From the NCBI RefSeq assembly GCF_046736345.1, contig NZ_CP157210.1, forward strand, positions 1,116,001-1,180,000: DNA of 64,000 bases, given 5' to 3'. Below, piece by piece: positions 28,113 through 35,147 of this stretch. The stretch is from Hyphococcus formosus. Lineage in GTDB: Bacteria; Pseudomonadota; Alphaproteobacteria; Caulobacterales; Parvularculaceae. The notes beneath the pieces are model-generated. The model was given only the letters and a program-made list of their open reading frames with translations, was not told the DNA's origin and did no database searches. The first letter of the stretch is position 1. The number at the start of each line of letters is the position of its first letter. Made by a program: the position numbers and the translations under genes.

Positions 28113-28546
28113 TGAGCCTGAATGAAACTTACGACAACGACAATGTTTTCGCGAAGATCATTCGCGGGGACCTTCCGAGCGTAAAGCTGTTTGAAGATGA
28201 CAAGATCCTATCCTTTATGGATGTGTTCCCGCAGAGCAGTGGCCATTGCCTCGTTATTCATAAACAGGCAACCGCTACCAATCTGTTTGATATTGACGAA
28301 AAAAGCCTCGGCGAGATCATGACAGCGACGCAAAAAGTGGCGCGAGCCGTTAACGATGGTCTAAGCCCGGATGGCATTCGCATTGTCCAGTTCAATGGCG
28401 CGCCTGCGGGTCAAACGGTGTTCCACCTCCATTTCCACATCATTCCGGTGTATGTGGATAAAACACTAGGCGATCACGCTTCTGGCGGCCCTGCCCCAAC
28501 CGATCAATTGGAAGAATTAGCCCAGAAAATTCGCGCGAAACTTTAA
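28112..28546 (+). CDS. HIT family nucleotide hydrolase/transferase
   Basis: 144 residues with the histidine triad HLHFHIIPVY (His-x-His-x-His) near residue 110, and the N-terminal NVFAKIIRGDLPS typical of the Hint/HIT branch. These enzymes hydrolyse AMP from adenosine phosphoramidates or similar bonds. It is last in the ridA-DUF482-DUF2007-HIT series and is followed 12 bases later by an intrinsic terminator. Confidence 0.92.
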   Translation: MSLNETYDNDNVFAKIIRGDLPSVKLFEDDKILSFMDVFPQSSGHCLVIHKQATATNLFDIDEKSLGEIMTATQKVARAVNDGLSPDGIRIVQFNGAPAGQTVFHLHFHIIPVYVDKTLGDHASGGPAPTDQLEELAQKIRAKL

Positions 28547-28558
28547 CGAATCCCCGCT

Positions 28559-28584
28559 CACATTTGCTCTCAAATATGTGTTTT
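28559..28584 (+). terminator. Intrinsic terminator after the HIT gene
   Basis: CACATTTG (28559-28566) pairs with CAAATATGTG (28571-28580, with a two-base bulge) around CTCT, followed by TTTT. Confidence 0.75.
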
Positions 28585-28617
28585 GCCCTCGGGCAAGGGC
28601 ACCGCTATCTGTTATCT

Positions 28618-28800
28618 CACAGGCGGGATCAGCCCCCCCTCGAGCGAATGGCATCTCCCCCTCGGTGCACATTCGCTTTTCTCGCCTGTATCGTGCCGTG
28701 CGTATTGCGGTGCTTGATTTGGACGGCAGGTGCATTAGCCCCCCGCTAATTTCGATGCATCTGTGAAGGCCGCCGCGCTTCTTCCCTCGCGGCGGTCTTC
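28618..28800 (+). ncRNA. Candidate structured small RNA locus
   Basis: The 408-base gap 28547-28954 has no credible gene but strong structure. ACAGGCG (28619-28625) pairs with CGCCTGT (28683-28689) and encloses AGCGAATG/CATTCGCT (28643-28650 / 28670-28677) with loop TCTCCCCCTCGG. Next are TGCCGT/ACGGCA (28694-28699 / 28723-28728), ATTAGC/GCTAAT (28734-28739 / 28745-28750) around CCCCC, and a 13-pair stem GAAGGCCGCCGCG/CGCGGCGGTCTTC (28765-28777 / 28788-28800, one G-U). TTGCCC (28583-28588) and TATCTG (28606-28611), 17 bases apart, could be a promoter with a start near 28618. The C-rich loops could contact G-rich ribosome binding sites. It does not show 6S, SRP, RNase P or tmRNA signatures. 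The 3' end is uncertain: 28800 or the terminator near 28950. Confidence 0.45.
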
Positions 28801-28916
28801 GTGCATTCGGGAAAGACTTTTGGCGCGCGTGGCCGCGCTAGTACAGTATCCAAAGATAAATCGAATGGTGTCAAAGCCCGCCGACACGGCGTGATTCATG
28901 ATAAAATTTTAGGCGC

Positions 28917-28953
28917 AAAAAAACCCGCAGCGGAAAATGCTGCGGGTTTTAAA
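28917..28953. terminator. Bidirectional terminator between the structured locus and clpA
   Basis: AAACCCGCAGC (28921-28931) pairs with GCTGCGGGTTT (28939-28949) around seven bases, with A-run before and T-run after. It works on paper for both strands: for clpA leftward and for any rightward transcript from the structured locus. Confidence 0.88.
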
Positions 28954-28954
28954 A

Positions 28955-31282
28955 TTATTCGACAAGTGCAGGAACCGAAGACCCGTCACCGCCGTCTTTT
29001 GGCTTGTCGGTATTTTCCGTATCTGGAAGATACTCGAAGGCAAGCTTGGTGGCGTCATCCTTATCGAGAAGGACCTTCACAAGGCCGCCATTTTTAAGGC
29101 TACCGAACAGAATTTCGTCGGCGATTGGCTTTTTGACATGCTCTTGAATGATACGTGCCAATGGCCGCGCGCCCATTTCATCGTCGAAACCACGTTCCGC
29201 AAGCCATTTAGTGGCCCCATCAGAAAGCTCGAAAGTGACCCCGCGGTCCGCGAGTTGAACTTCCAGTTGCAGCACGAATTTCTCAACGATGCGATTGATA
29301 ATCGCAGGTGAAAGCCCTGCAAATTGAATGGTCGCATCGAGGCGGTTTCTAAACTCAGGTGTAAAGAGCCGCTTGATCGCCGCATCGGTTTCGTCGACCT
29401 TTCTGCCGCCAGCAAATCCGATTGCAAATTTCGCCGCATCGGACGCGCCTGCATTGGTCGTCATAATAATAATCACATTACGGAAATCGACCTTGCGGCC
29501 ATTTGCATCCGTAAGCTGACCATTATCCATGACCTGCAGCAGGATATTGAAAATTTCCGGATGGGCCTTTTCAATTTCGTCCAAAAGCAAGACGCAATGC
29601 GGGTTTTGGTCAATCGCGTCGGTCAAGAGACCGCCCTGATCGAACCCGACATAGCCAGGCGGCGCACCTATAAGCCGCGAAACTGTATGCCGTTCCATAT
29701 ATTCCGACATATCGAACCGCACGAGTTCCATTCCCATGACGAGCCCGAGTTGCTTTGCAACTTCTGTTTTACCAACACCCGTCGGCCCCGCGAAGAGATA
29801 AGACCCAATCGGTTTTTCTGGTTCGCGCAACCCAGCCCGCGCCAGCTTGATTGCCGCCGCGAGTTGGTCGATGGCTTCGTCTTGGCCGAAAACAACCCGG
29901 CGTAAATCTTCGCCCAGCTTTTGCAGCCGCTCTGTATCTGATTTCGATACGCTCTTCGGCGGGATGCGCGCCATCTTGGCCACAACCTCTTCGATCTCCG
30001 GCTCGTCGATAACCTTTTTACGATTATCAGCGGTGAAGAGCATCTGACGCGCACCAGCCTCGTCGATCACATCAATCGCTTTATCCGGCAGCTTTTTGTC
30101 AGTCATATATTTCGCTGACAGCTCTGCTGCAGCGCGAATCGCTTCGTCCGTGTACTTAATTTTATGGTGATCTTCGAAATAAGGTTTCAATCCCATGAGG
30201 ATTTGAATTGTATCTTCTTTCGAAGGTTCCAAAACGTCAATTTTCTGGAACCGCCGCGCGAGCGCACGATCTTTCTCAAAGTGCTGACGATATTCCTTAT
30301 AGGTCGTAGACCCCATGCAACGCAGCGCACCCGATTGAAGCGCAGGTTTTAACAGGTTCGACGCATCCATCGCGCCGCCAGAGGTCGCACCAGCACCAAT
30401 TACGGTATGAATTTCGTCGATGAACAGAACAGCATCTTCATGTTCTTCGAGTTCTTTAAGAACCGCTTTGATCCGTTCTTCAAAATCACCGCGATAACGG
30501 GTGCCCGCCAAAAGCGAGCCCATATCGAGGGAATAAATGGTCGAACCGGCCAAGACTTCGGGCACGTCTTCGTCGACGATTTTACGCGCTAACCCTTCAG
30601 CAATCGCGGTTTTACCGACGCCCGGATCACCAACCAAAAGCGGGTTGTTCTTGCGGCGACGACATAGCACTTGGATCGAACGCTCAACCTCGCTGTCGCG
30701 CCCAATAAGCGGGTCAATTTTACCCGAACGCGCTTTTGCGTTCAAATCGACACAATAAGATTCCAGCGCGCTTTCCTGTTTCCCGGTTTGCGCTTCCGCT
30801 TCTTCTCCAGCTCCGCGCGGCGTTCTTTGCTGGCTCTCGCCGGCACGTTTCGCAATGCCATGCGAGATATAGTTCACAGCATCGAACCGGCTCATATCCT
30901 GCGCCTGAAGGAAATGCGCAGCGTGGGATTCGCGCTCGGCAAAAAGTGCGACGAGCACATTCGCGCCCGTGACTTCTTCACGCCCAGACGCCTGAACGTG
31001 GATCACCGCACGCTGAATTACCCGCTGGAAACTGGCCGTCGGTTTGGCTTGCTCACCATTTTCGAGTTTCAGATTCGCAAGGTCGTTTTCGATGAATTCG
31101 TATAGCTGGCGACGAAGCAAATCGACATCAACATTACATGCTCGCATCACCGCAGCGGCATCTTGGTCGTCGGTCAAGGACAGCAACAAATGTTCGAGCG
31201 TCGCTAATTCATGATCGCGCTCAGTCGCCAGTGCAATCGCACTGTGAAGCGCTTCGTCGAGATTTCTACTAAATGACGCCAC
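28955..31282 (-). CDS. clpA: ATP-dependent Clp protease ATP-binding subunit ClpA
   Basis: 775 residues. ClpA is the hexameric unfoldase that feeds ClpP. The N-domain (1-145) is the ClpS docking site; the first AAA+ module has Walker A GDPGVGKTAIAEG and Walker B VLFIDEIHT; the second has GPTGVGKTEVAKQ and LLLDEIEKAHPEI. No long M-domain separates the two modules, so this is ClpA and not ClpB or ClpC. Translation starts at GTG (31282) with GGGAG six bases upstream, inside the end of clpS. clpS, three bases before it, encodes its adaptor. Confidence 0.97.
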   Translation of the reverse strand: MASFSRNLDEALHSAIALATERDHELATLEHLLLSLTDDQDAAAVMRACNVDVDLLRRQLYEFIENDLANLKLENGEQAKPTASFQRVIQRAVIHVQASGREEVTGANVLVALFAERESHAAHFLQAQDMSRFDAVNYISHGIAKRAGESQQRTPRGAGEEAEAQTGKQESALESYCVDLNAKARSGKIDPLIGRDSEVERSIQVLCRRRKNNPLLVGDPGVGKTAIAEGLARKIVDEDVPEVLAGSTIYSLDMGSLLAGTRYRGDFEERIKAVLKELEEHEDAVLFIDEIHTVIGAGATSGGAMDASNLLKPALQSGALRCMGSTTYKEYRQHFEKDRALARRFQKIDVLEPSKEDTIQILMGLKPYFEDHHKIKYTDEAIRAAAELSAKYMTDKKLPDKAIDVIDEAGARQMLFTADNRKKVIDEPEIEEVVAKMARIPPKSVSKSDTERLQKLGEDLRRVVFGQDEAIDQLAAAIKLARAGLREPEKPIGSYLFAGPTGVGKTEVAKQLGLVMGMELVRFDMSEYMERHTVSRLIGAPPGYVGFDQGGLLTDAIDQNPHCVLLLDEIEKAHPEIFNILLQVMDNGQLTDANGRKVDFRNVIIIMTTNAGASDAAKFAIGFAGGRKVDETDAAIKRLFTPEFRNRLDATIQFAGLSPAIINRIVEKFVLQLEVQLADRGVTFELSDGATKWLAERGFDDEMGARPLARIIQEHVKKPIADEILFGSLKNGGLVKVLLDKDDATKLAFEYLPDTENTDKPKDGGDGSSVPALVE

Positions 31283-31285
31283 TTG

Positions 31286-31627
31286 CTACTCCCGTTCCAT
31301 CGTACATTGCAGCGGATGCTGGTTCCGACGCGAATATTCCATTACTTGCGCAACTTTGGTCTCCGCGATTTCATAGGTGTAAACACCGCACACACCGATT
31401 CCGCTCTGATGAACGTGCATCATAATGCGGACTGCCTCTTCGGCGTCCTTTTTGAAGACGGCCTGTAACAACCACACCACAAATTCCTGCGGAGTGTAAT
31501 CGTCATTGAGCAAGAGCACTTTGTAGAGCGATGGACGCTTTGTCTTGGGCGCTGTTTTCGAAACAACCCCTACGCCTTGCCCTGGCCCTTGGCCATTGTC
31601 GTCGTCATGTTCGTGGTCTTCAGCCAT
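31286..31627 (-). CDS. clpS: ATP-dependent Clp protease adaptor ClpS
   Basis: About 113 residues. ClpS binds N-degron proteins and hands them to ClpA. The core is YKVLLLNDDYTPQEFVVWLL, VFKKDAEEAVRIMMHVHQSG and GVYTYEIAETKV. The N-terminal 30 residues are acidic and flexible as usual. An ATG at 31645 is an alternative start six codons earlier; the open frame goes further but without family resemblance. It forms an operon with clpA. Confidence 0.95.
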   Translation of the reverse strand: MAEDHEHDDDNGQGPGQGVGVVSKTAPKTKRPSLYKVLLLNDDYTPQEFVVWLLQAVFKKDAEEAVRIMMHVHQSGIGVCGVYTYEIAETKVAQVMEYSRRNQHPLQCTMERE

Positions 31628-31776
31628 AAGTCTTTTGGTTTCCATATCCCGGCAGGATACAGCAATCTGCCGTTTTCGTCTTTCGCTTTCCAATATCGTC
31701 TTATTAGATATGTAATCAGATCTGGTTGAAAAGACGCAAATTTTTCACCGGCCCAGAAACTTTCCAATATCTGGAC

Positions 31777-31808
31777 AAAAAAAGAGGTCGGCGATACGCA
31801 CCGACCCC
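31777..31808 (-). terminator. Intrinsic terminator of the phasin gene
   Basis: On the minus strand GGTCGG pairs with CCGACC around nine bases and is followed by a T-rich run ending in seven T (31777-31783 are A on plus). It lies 40 bases after the phasin stop. Confidence 0.75.
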
Positions 31809-31847
31809 TTTAACGCAACTGTTTACTTGTGAACGCGTACTAAACTT

Positions 31848-32288
31848 TTATGGGCGATAGGCCTGAATTTTCTCGACCAGATCGCTGTAACGGGTGGTCA
31901 GCGGTTCGACTGAGTCTTTCGCGGTTTCCGCGCAAATGTCAGCCACCTTATTGATTTGCCCGAGATTTTTCTCGATTGAGGTACGTACAAATTTGCTATT
32001 TAGCTCCATCGCGTCGTTGAGCGTTTTAGAGCTGGAAGCTGCTTTCACGTTTGAAACAGTGTCTTCAAAGGCTGCCTTTGAAAACGCCGCTTGCTCAGCG
32101 GTCAATTTTTCAAAACCTTTTGTGAACGCGCCAGCGGATGCCATAAGTGCGTTCAATGTCTCTTTCTGGAAATCAGCAATAGATGAAACGCCTTCGGCAA
32201 ATTTTTCATAGCCTTCTTTAAAGCTTTCCGGGCTGTAGGCTTTGATGTCGAAGACATCGGCTGTGGTCGTTGTTTTGGCTGTTGCCAT
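31848..32288 (-). CDS. Phasin family protein
   Basis: 146 residues, mostly amphipathic helix, with the phasin pattern: FKEGYEKFAEGVSSIADFQKE, then a long coiled stretch with LTAEQAAFSKAAFEDTVSNV and FVRTSIEKNLGQINKVADIC. Phasins coat polyhydroxyalkanoate granules. It has its own promoter (TTGACA, 17 bases, TATGTT) flanked by two TGC-N3-GCA sites, and its own terminator, so it is a single-gene unit. Strong expression and PhaR control are expected from the promoter. Confidence 0.9.
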   Translation of the reverse strand: MATAKTTTTADVFDIKAYSPESFKEGYEKFAEGVSSIADFQKETLNALMASAGAFTKGFEKLTAEQAAFSKAAFEDTVSNVKAASSSKTLNDAMELNSKFVRTSIEKNLGQINKVADICAETAKDSVEPLTTRYSDLVEKIQAYRP

Positions 32289-32359
32289 GATGCTCTCCTG
32301 ATGATTCTAAACGCTACTGAATTGATTCAATTGCGTTCTCCCTACCAGAACGCCGTTTG

Positions 32360-32368
32360 TGCACTGCA
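32360..32368. promoter_or_regulatory. TGC-N3-GCA site overlapping the phasin start region
   Basis: TGCACTGCA sits immediately next to the -10 element, over the predicted transcription start. Its centre is 46 bases from the centre of the larger palindrome at 32400-32420. A bound repressor here would block polymerase; PhaR is the obvious candidate. Confidence 0.5.
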
Positions 32369-32396
32369 ACATATGCTCGCCTTCCCAAAATGTCAA
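32368..32396 (-). promoter_or_regulatory. Phasin promoter
   Basis: On the minus strand TTGACA (32396-32391), a 17-base spacer and TATGTT (32373-32368). This is a perfect -35, a good -10 and the ideal spacing. Transcription would start near 32361, giving a leader of about 72 bases that contains the small palindrome AATTGATTCAATT. Confidence 0.75.
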
Positions 32397-32399
32397 GGA

Positions 32400-32420
32400 A
32401 TTTTGTGCAGCGCACAAAAT
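32400..32420. promoter_or_regulatory. 21-base palindrome, candidate PhaR operator
   Basis: ATTTTGTGC and GCACAAAAT form perfect nine-base arms around AGC, three bases upstream of the phasin -35. The core is TGC-N3-GCA like the second site. PhaR regulators of polyhydroxyalkanoate genes bind TGC/GCA inverted repeats of this kind. The palindrome is seen; its protein partner is inferred. Confidence 0.6.
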
Positions 32421-32644
32421 ACGCCCCGTCATCAAACCGTAAAGTTTTTGTTAACCTTCCATTTACCGCACTGACTCATATTCGTCCGGTCGGCATGACG
32501 CTTGCTCGCATAGGGTTGAGATCTCCCCGAAATGGAACGGGATCGATGCTTTTGAGGGGTGCGAGTACAAAAATGCGTCAGTTTCTGGGGGCGACGTGTC
32601 TCTCGAATATTGAAAACGACTTAAAATTGGGCGAGGCTCGCTAG
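32421..32644. other. Non-coding region upstream of the DacA-type gene
   Basis: The rest of the 356-base gap between phasin and the carboxypeptidase gene. On the minus strand TTAA-N7-TTTAC (32443-32460 region) is one base off a CtrA box. An open frame of 95 codons runs through here but lacks codon bias, family resemblance and a ribosome site. No other feature is clear. Confidence 0.4.
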
Positions 32645-34033
32645 ATGGTAATGGCGTATCGTAGCGTAATAGTATGGGTGCTGGCGTTGGCTGTGGGCGT
32701 ATTTTTGGCTCCGCAGGCCCAAGCTAATTCAAAATATGCAGCCTTTGTTATCCACGCTGATTCTGGTGACGTGTTTTTTGACCGTTACTCAACCGGTCGC
32801 CGATACCCCGCTTCATTAACCAAGATGATGACGCTCTACCTTCTCTTCGAAGCGCTCGAAGAGGGCGAAATCACCCTCGATTCCAAGATAAAAGTTTCGG
32901 CCCATGCCGCCGGCCAACCGCCGTCGAAATTGGGCCTCAAGACGGGCACCACCATTGATGTGGAATCCGCGATTAAAGCGCTGACCGTTAAATCGGCGAA
33001 CGACGTCGCCGCAGCCGTGGCCGAAAAGCTGGGCGGATCTGAATGGCGATTTGCGCAGACGATGACCGCAAAGGCCCGTTCGCTAGGCATGCGCAGTACA
33101 ACTTTCCGCAATGCGTCGGGTTTGCCGAATTCGAAACAAGTCACAACGGCGCGTGATATGGCGATATTGGGACGCCGCCTTATTCAGGACTTTCCGCAAT
33201 ATTTCCATTATTTCTCGACCCAAAGTTTCACCTGGGGCGATCGGACCTACCGCACCCATAACGCCCTCGTCCGGACCTTTGACGGCGCTGATGGCCTCAA
33301 AACCGGATATACCCGCCGGTCGGGTTTCAATCTCGCGACGACAGCGAACCGCGACGGCAATCGCCTGATTGGCGTGGTCCTTGGCGGTCGGTCTTCAGCG
33401 ACACGCGATGCGCATATGCGCAAAATTCTCAACGAAGCTTTTGCGGCAATCAAAAGTAAACCAACGCTGATCGCTGCACTCCATCGCAATACGCCCGCGC
33501 CGCGCCTCAAACCTACGCTTGCAGCGACAATTGCAGCAAAGAGCGCTATTCCAACGCTCGCCGCAAATGAAGCCATGCGCGACGAAATTGAACTGGCCGC
33601 GGGGTCAATGACCGACGCTGAAGCCGGAAATCCGAACGGAACGAATGACAGTATCGGTGCGCTCATTGCTCTAGCAGACACCGACGACTTCAATGAGTTC
33701 CAAAGAAACCGGCTCGCCTCGCTATCGGCCATCGATGAATTTACCAGCGAAGGCGATACCGACAGCAATATCGATTTCAAATGGAGCGTTCAGATTGGCG
33801 CATATTCGTCAAAGGATATGGCCCAAAGAGAACTGGAAGAAGCCGTCAAATTATCCGGGATGGATAACCGTGACCGCGCGGTATTACCGACACCGCGCGA
33901 TAACGGGAATACGCTTTACCGTGCGCGTATTACTCGCCTGACCGAGATTGAAGCTGCCGCCGCCTGTGCGAAGCTCAAAGACATAAGCAAATCGTGCTTT
34001 GTTGTTTCTGACGGCGACACCAAGCTCAATTAG
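32645..34033 (+). CDS. dacA: D-alanyl-D-alanine carboxypeptidase with C-terminal SPOR domain
   Basis: 462 residues. A signal peptide (about 1-27, cut after AQA) leads to a penicillin-binding transpeptidase-like domain (about 30-265): S57-L-T-K60 is the nucleophile motif, SAND the second, and DGLKTGYTRRSG the KTG motif. A low-complexity linker (270-375) follows, then a SPOR domain (about 378-455, WSVQIGAYSSKDMAQRELEEA) that binds denuded glycan at the division site. It trims the last D-Ala of peptidoglycan stems. SPOR-fused DacA proteins are common in alphaproteobacteria. The TAG stop shares TTAG with the phytase stop. Confidence 0.93.
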   Translation: MVMAYRSVIVWVLALAVGVFLAPQAQANSKYAAFVIHADSGDVFFDRYSTGRRYPASLTKMMTLYLLFEALEEGEITLDSKIKVSAHAAGQPPSKLGLKTGTTIDVESAIKALTVKSANDVAAAVAEKLGGSEWRFAQTMTAKARSLGMRSTTFRNASGLPNSKQVTTARDMAILGRRLIQDFPQYFHYFSTQSFTWGDRTYRTHNALVRTFDGADGLKTGYTRRSGFNLATTANRDGNRLIGVVLGGRSSATRDAHMRKILNEAFAAIKSKPTLIAALHRNTPAPRLKPTLAATIAAKSAIPTLAANEAMRDEIELAAGSMTDAEAGNPNGTNDSIGALIALADTDDFNEFQRNRLASLSAIDEFTSEGDTDSNIDFKWSVQIGAYSSKDMAQRELEEAVKLSGMDNRDRAVLPTPRDNGNTLYRARITRLTEIEAAAACAKLKDISKSCFVVSDGDTKLN

Positions 34034-35067
34034 TTTTCCGTGTCGGCGGATTGCGCAATCAATCTCTCGACGTCACGCCAATCAACGATCTTGAAATTCT
34101 GTGCGCTGCCCTTTGGGGCATTGTAGCCATCTTGCACGACCAAAATCCCGTTCGGAAAGTTTGGCCCGAGATTGACTGAACTCGCTTCAATCCCGTCGGT
34201 TTCTTCGGCTCCGTCTACCTCTGCTCTCGACGCAACAGCGAACCGCGTAACAAAGGCATTGTCACCTTCCCGGCGGTATAATGCGTAGCTGTTATTGCCC
34301 TGAGACGACGCGATAAGATATCCGCTTTCCGGTCCTGATTTATAGAGCGCCAATCCTTCAACATCGGCTTTGAGACCGCTCTCTGCACCGATGACATCAA
34401 CGAGGCTCGGCGTCGTGAAATCACCGCCGCTATAGCTGGATTTCCAGATACCGCGATTTTCTTCACCAATATAAAGTGTCGACATCTCATCGTCATACAC
34501 ACAGCCCTCAAGTTGAGATTCAAAAGAGAGCCGGTGAACTTCGCTGGCGCGATCCACCCCGGTAAGCTGGTAGACAACGACCTCGCCGGTTTTGTGCGTC
34601 ACAAATACGAAGACGTCTTCGCCGACGGCCCCCATACACACACCATAGGGTTCTGCGATTCCAGATTGAAACGAACCTGAATGGCTGACTACACCGTCGG
34701 TGATCGTGAATAACGTAACCACATCGCCTGTTCGGTTACTCGCCGCAGCGACGTCGCCCGACCATTCCCCGATTTTCACATTCTGGCGCAGGTCGACATT
34801 GTTTACCCGCCCAACCTCTAGGAATTGTTGAACGTCACCGTCGAGATTATAAACATATAACCCGGCACGTTTGTCTGTTCCGAGAATAAGACTTGCTTGC
34901 GCATCAACCGGATTAATCCAGATTGCAGGATCATCGGCAGCGTCATCAAGCGATCCCACCGGTTCCGTCTCGCCAGTCGCAAATACCTTTGGAATATTTG
35001 AATTCACCGGCGCACAACCGAATGACAAACACGAAATTGCAATTGCTGCGGTTGAAGTCCTTTTCAT
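34030..35067 (-). CDS. Beta-propeller phytase, lipoprotein
   Basis: 345 residues from the ATG at 35067, chosen because it starts a lipoprotein signal (KRTSTAAIAISCLSFGC). The mature protein has beta-propeller phytase marks: DDAADDPAIWINP, LGTDKRAGLYVYNLDG, VNNVDLR, EPYGVCMG and DVEGLALY, which supply calcium and phosphate-binding acids. It releases phosphate from inositol hexaphosphate at the cell surface. The gene lies 80 bases behind a TonB-dependent receptor gene on the same strand with a Pho box upstream of both. Confidence 0.93.
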   Translation of the reverse strand: MKRTSTAAIAISCLSFGCAPVNSNIPKVFATGETEPVGSLDDAADDPAIWINPVDAQASLILGTDKRAGLYVYNLDGDVQQFLEVGRVNNVDLRQNVKIGEWSGDVAAASNRTGDVVTLFTITDGVVSHSGSFQSGIAEPYGVCMGAVGEDVFVFVTHKTGEVVVYQLTGVDRASEVHRLSFESQLEGCVYDDEMSTLYIGEENRGIWKSSYSGGDFTTPSLVDVIGAESGLKADVEGLALYKSGPESGYLIASSQGNNSYALYRREGDNAFVTRFAVASRAEVDGAEETDGIEASSVNLGPNFPNGILVVQDGYNAPKGSAQNFKIVDWRDVERLIAQSADTEN

Positions 35068-35092
35068 TTGTATACCCCCGTTTTTTTGAACC

Positions 35093-35114
35093 GCGGCGAC
35101 GGGTTTACCGCCGC
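35093..35114. other. GC-rich hairpin between receptor and phytase genes
   Basis: GCGGCG and CGCCGC pair around a ten-base loop in the 80-base gap. There is no T-run on the transcribed strand, so it is more likely a stability or attenuation stem than a terminator. Confidence 0.4.
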
Positions 35115-35147
35115 CGCTAGCCATTAATTTTTTGTACTCGTGATCGC

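Noticed and set aside
28564..28766. Short open frames across the structured gap
   Set aside because: They run through the hairpins in two frames, have no ribosome site and no plausible protein pattern.
28618..28800. Identification of the structured gap as 6S RNA
   Set aside because: Length is right, but the 5' and 3' ends do not pair in one long rod with a central bubble; it is a series of separate hairpins.
31686..31771. 12-base direct repeat CTTTCCAATATC (31686-31697 and 31760-31771) around the start of clpS
   Set aside because: Two copies only, no inverted symmetry and no link to a mobile element; probably chance.
32357..32644. 95-codon open frame before the DacA-type gene
   Set aside because: It covers the phasin promoter and operators, has no ribosome site, and its sequence looks like translated non-coding DNA.
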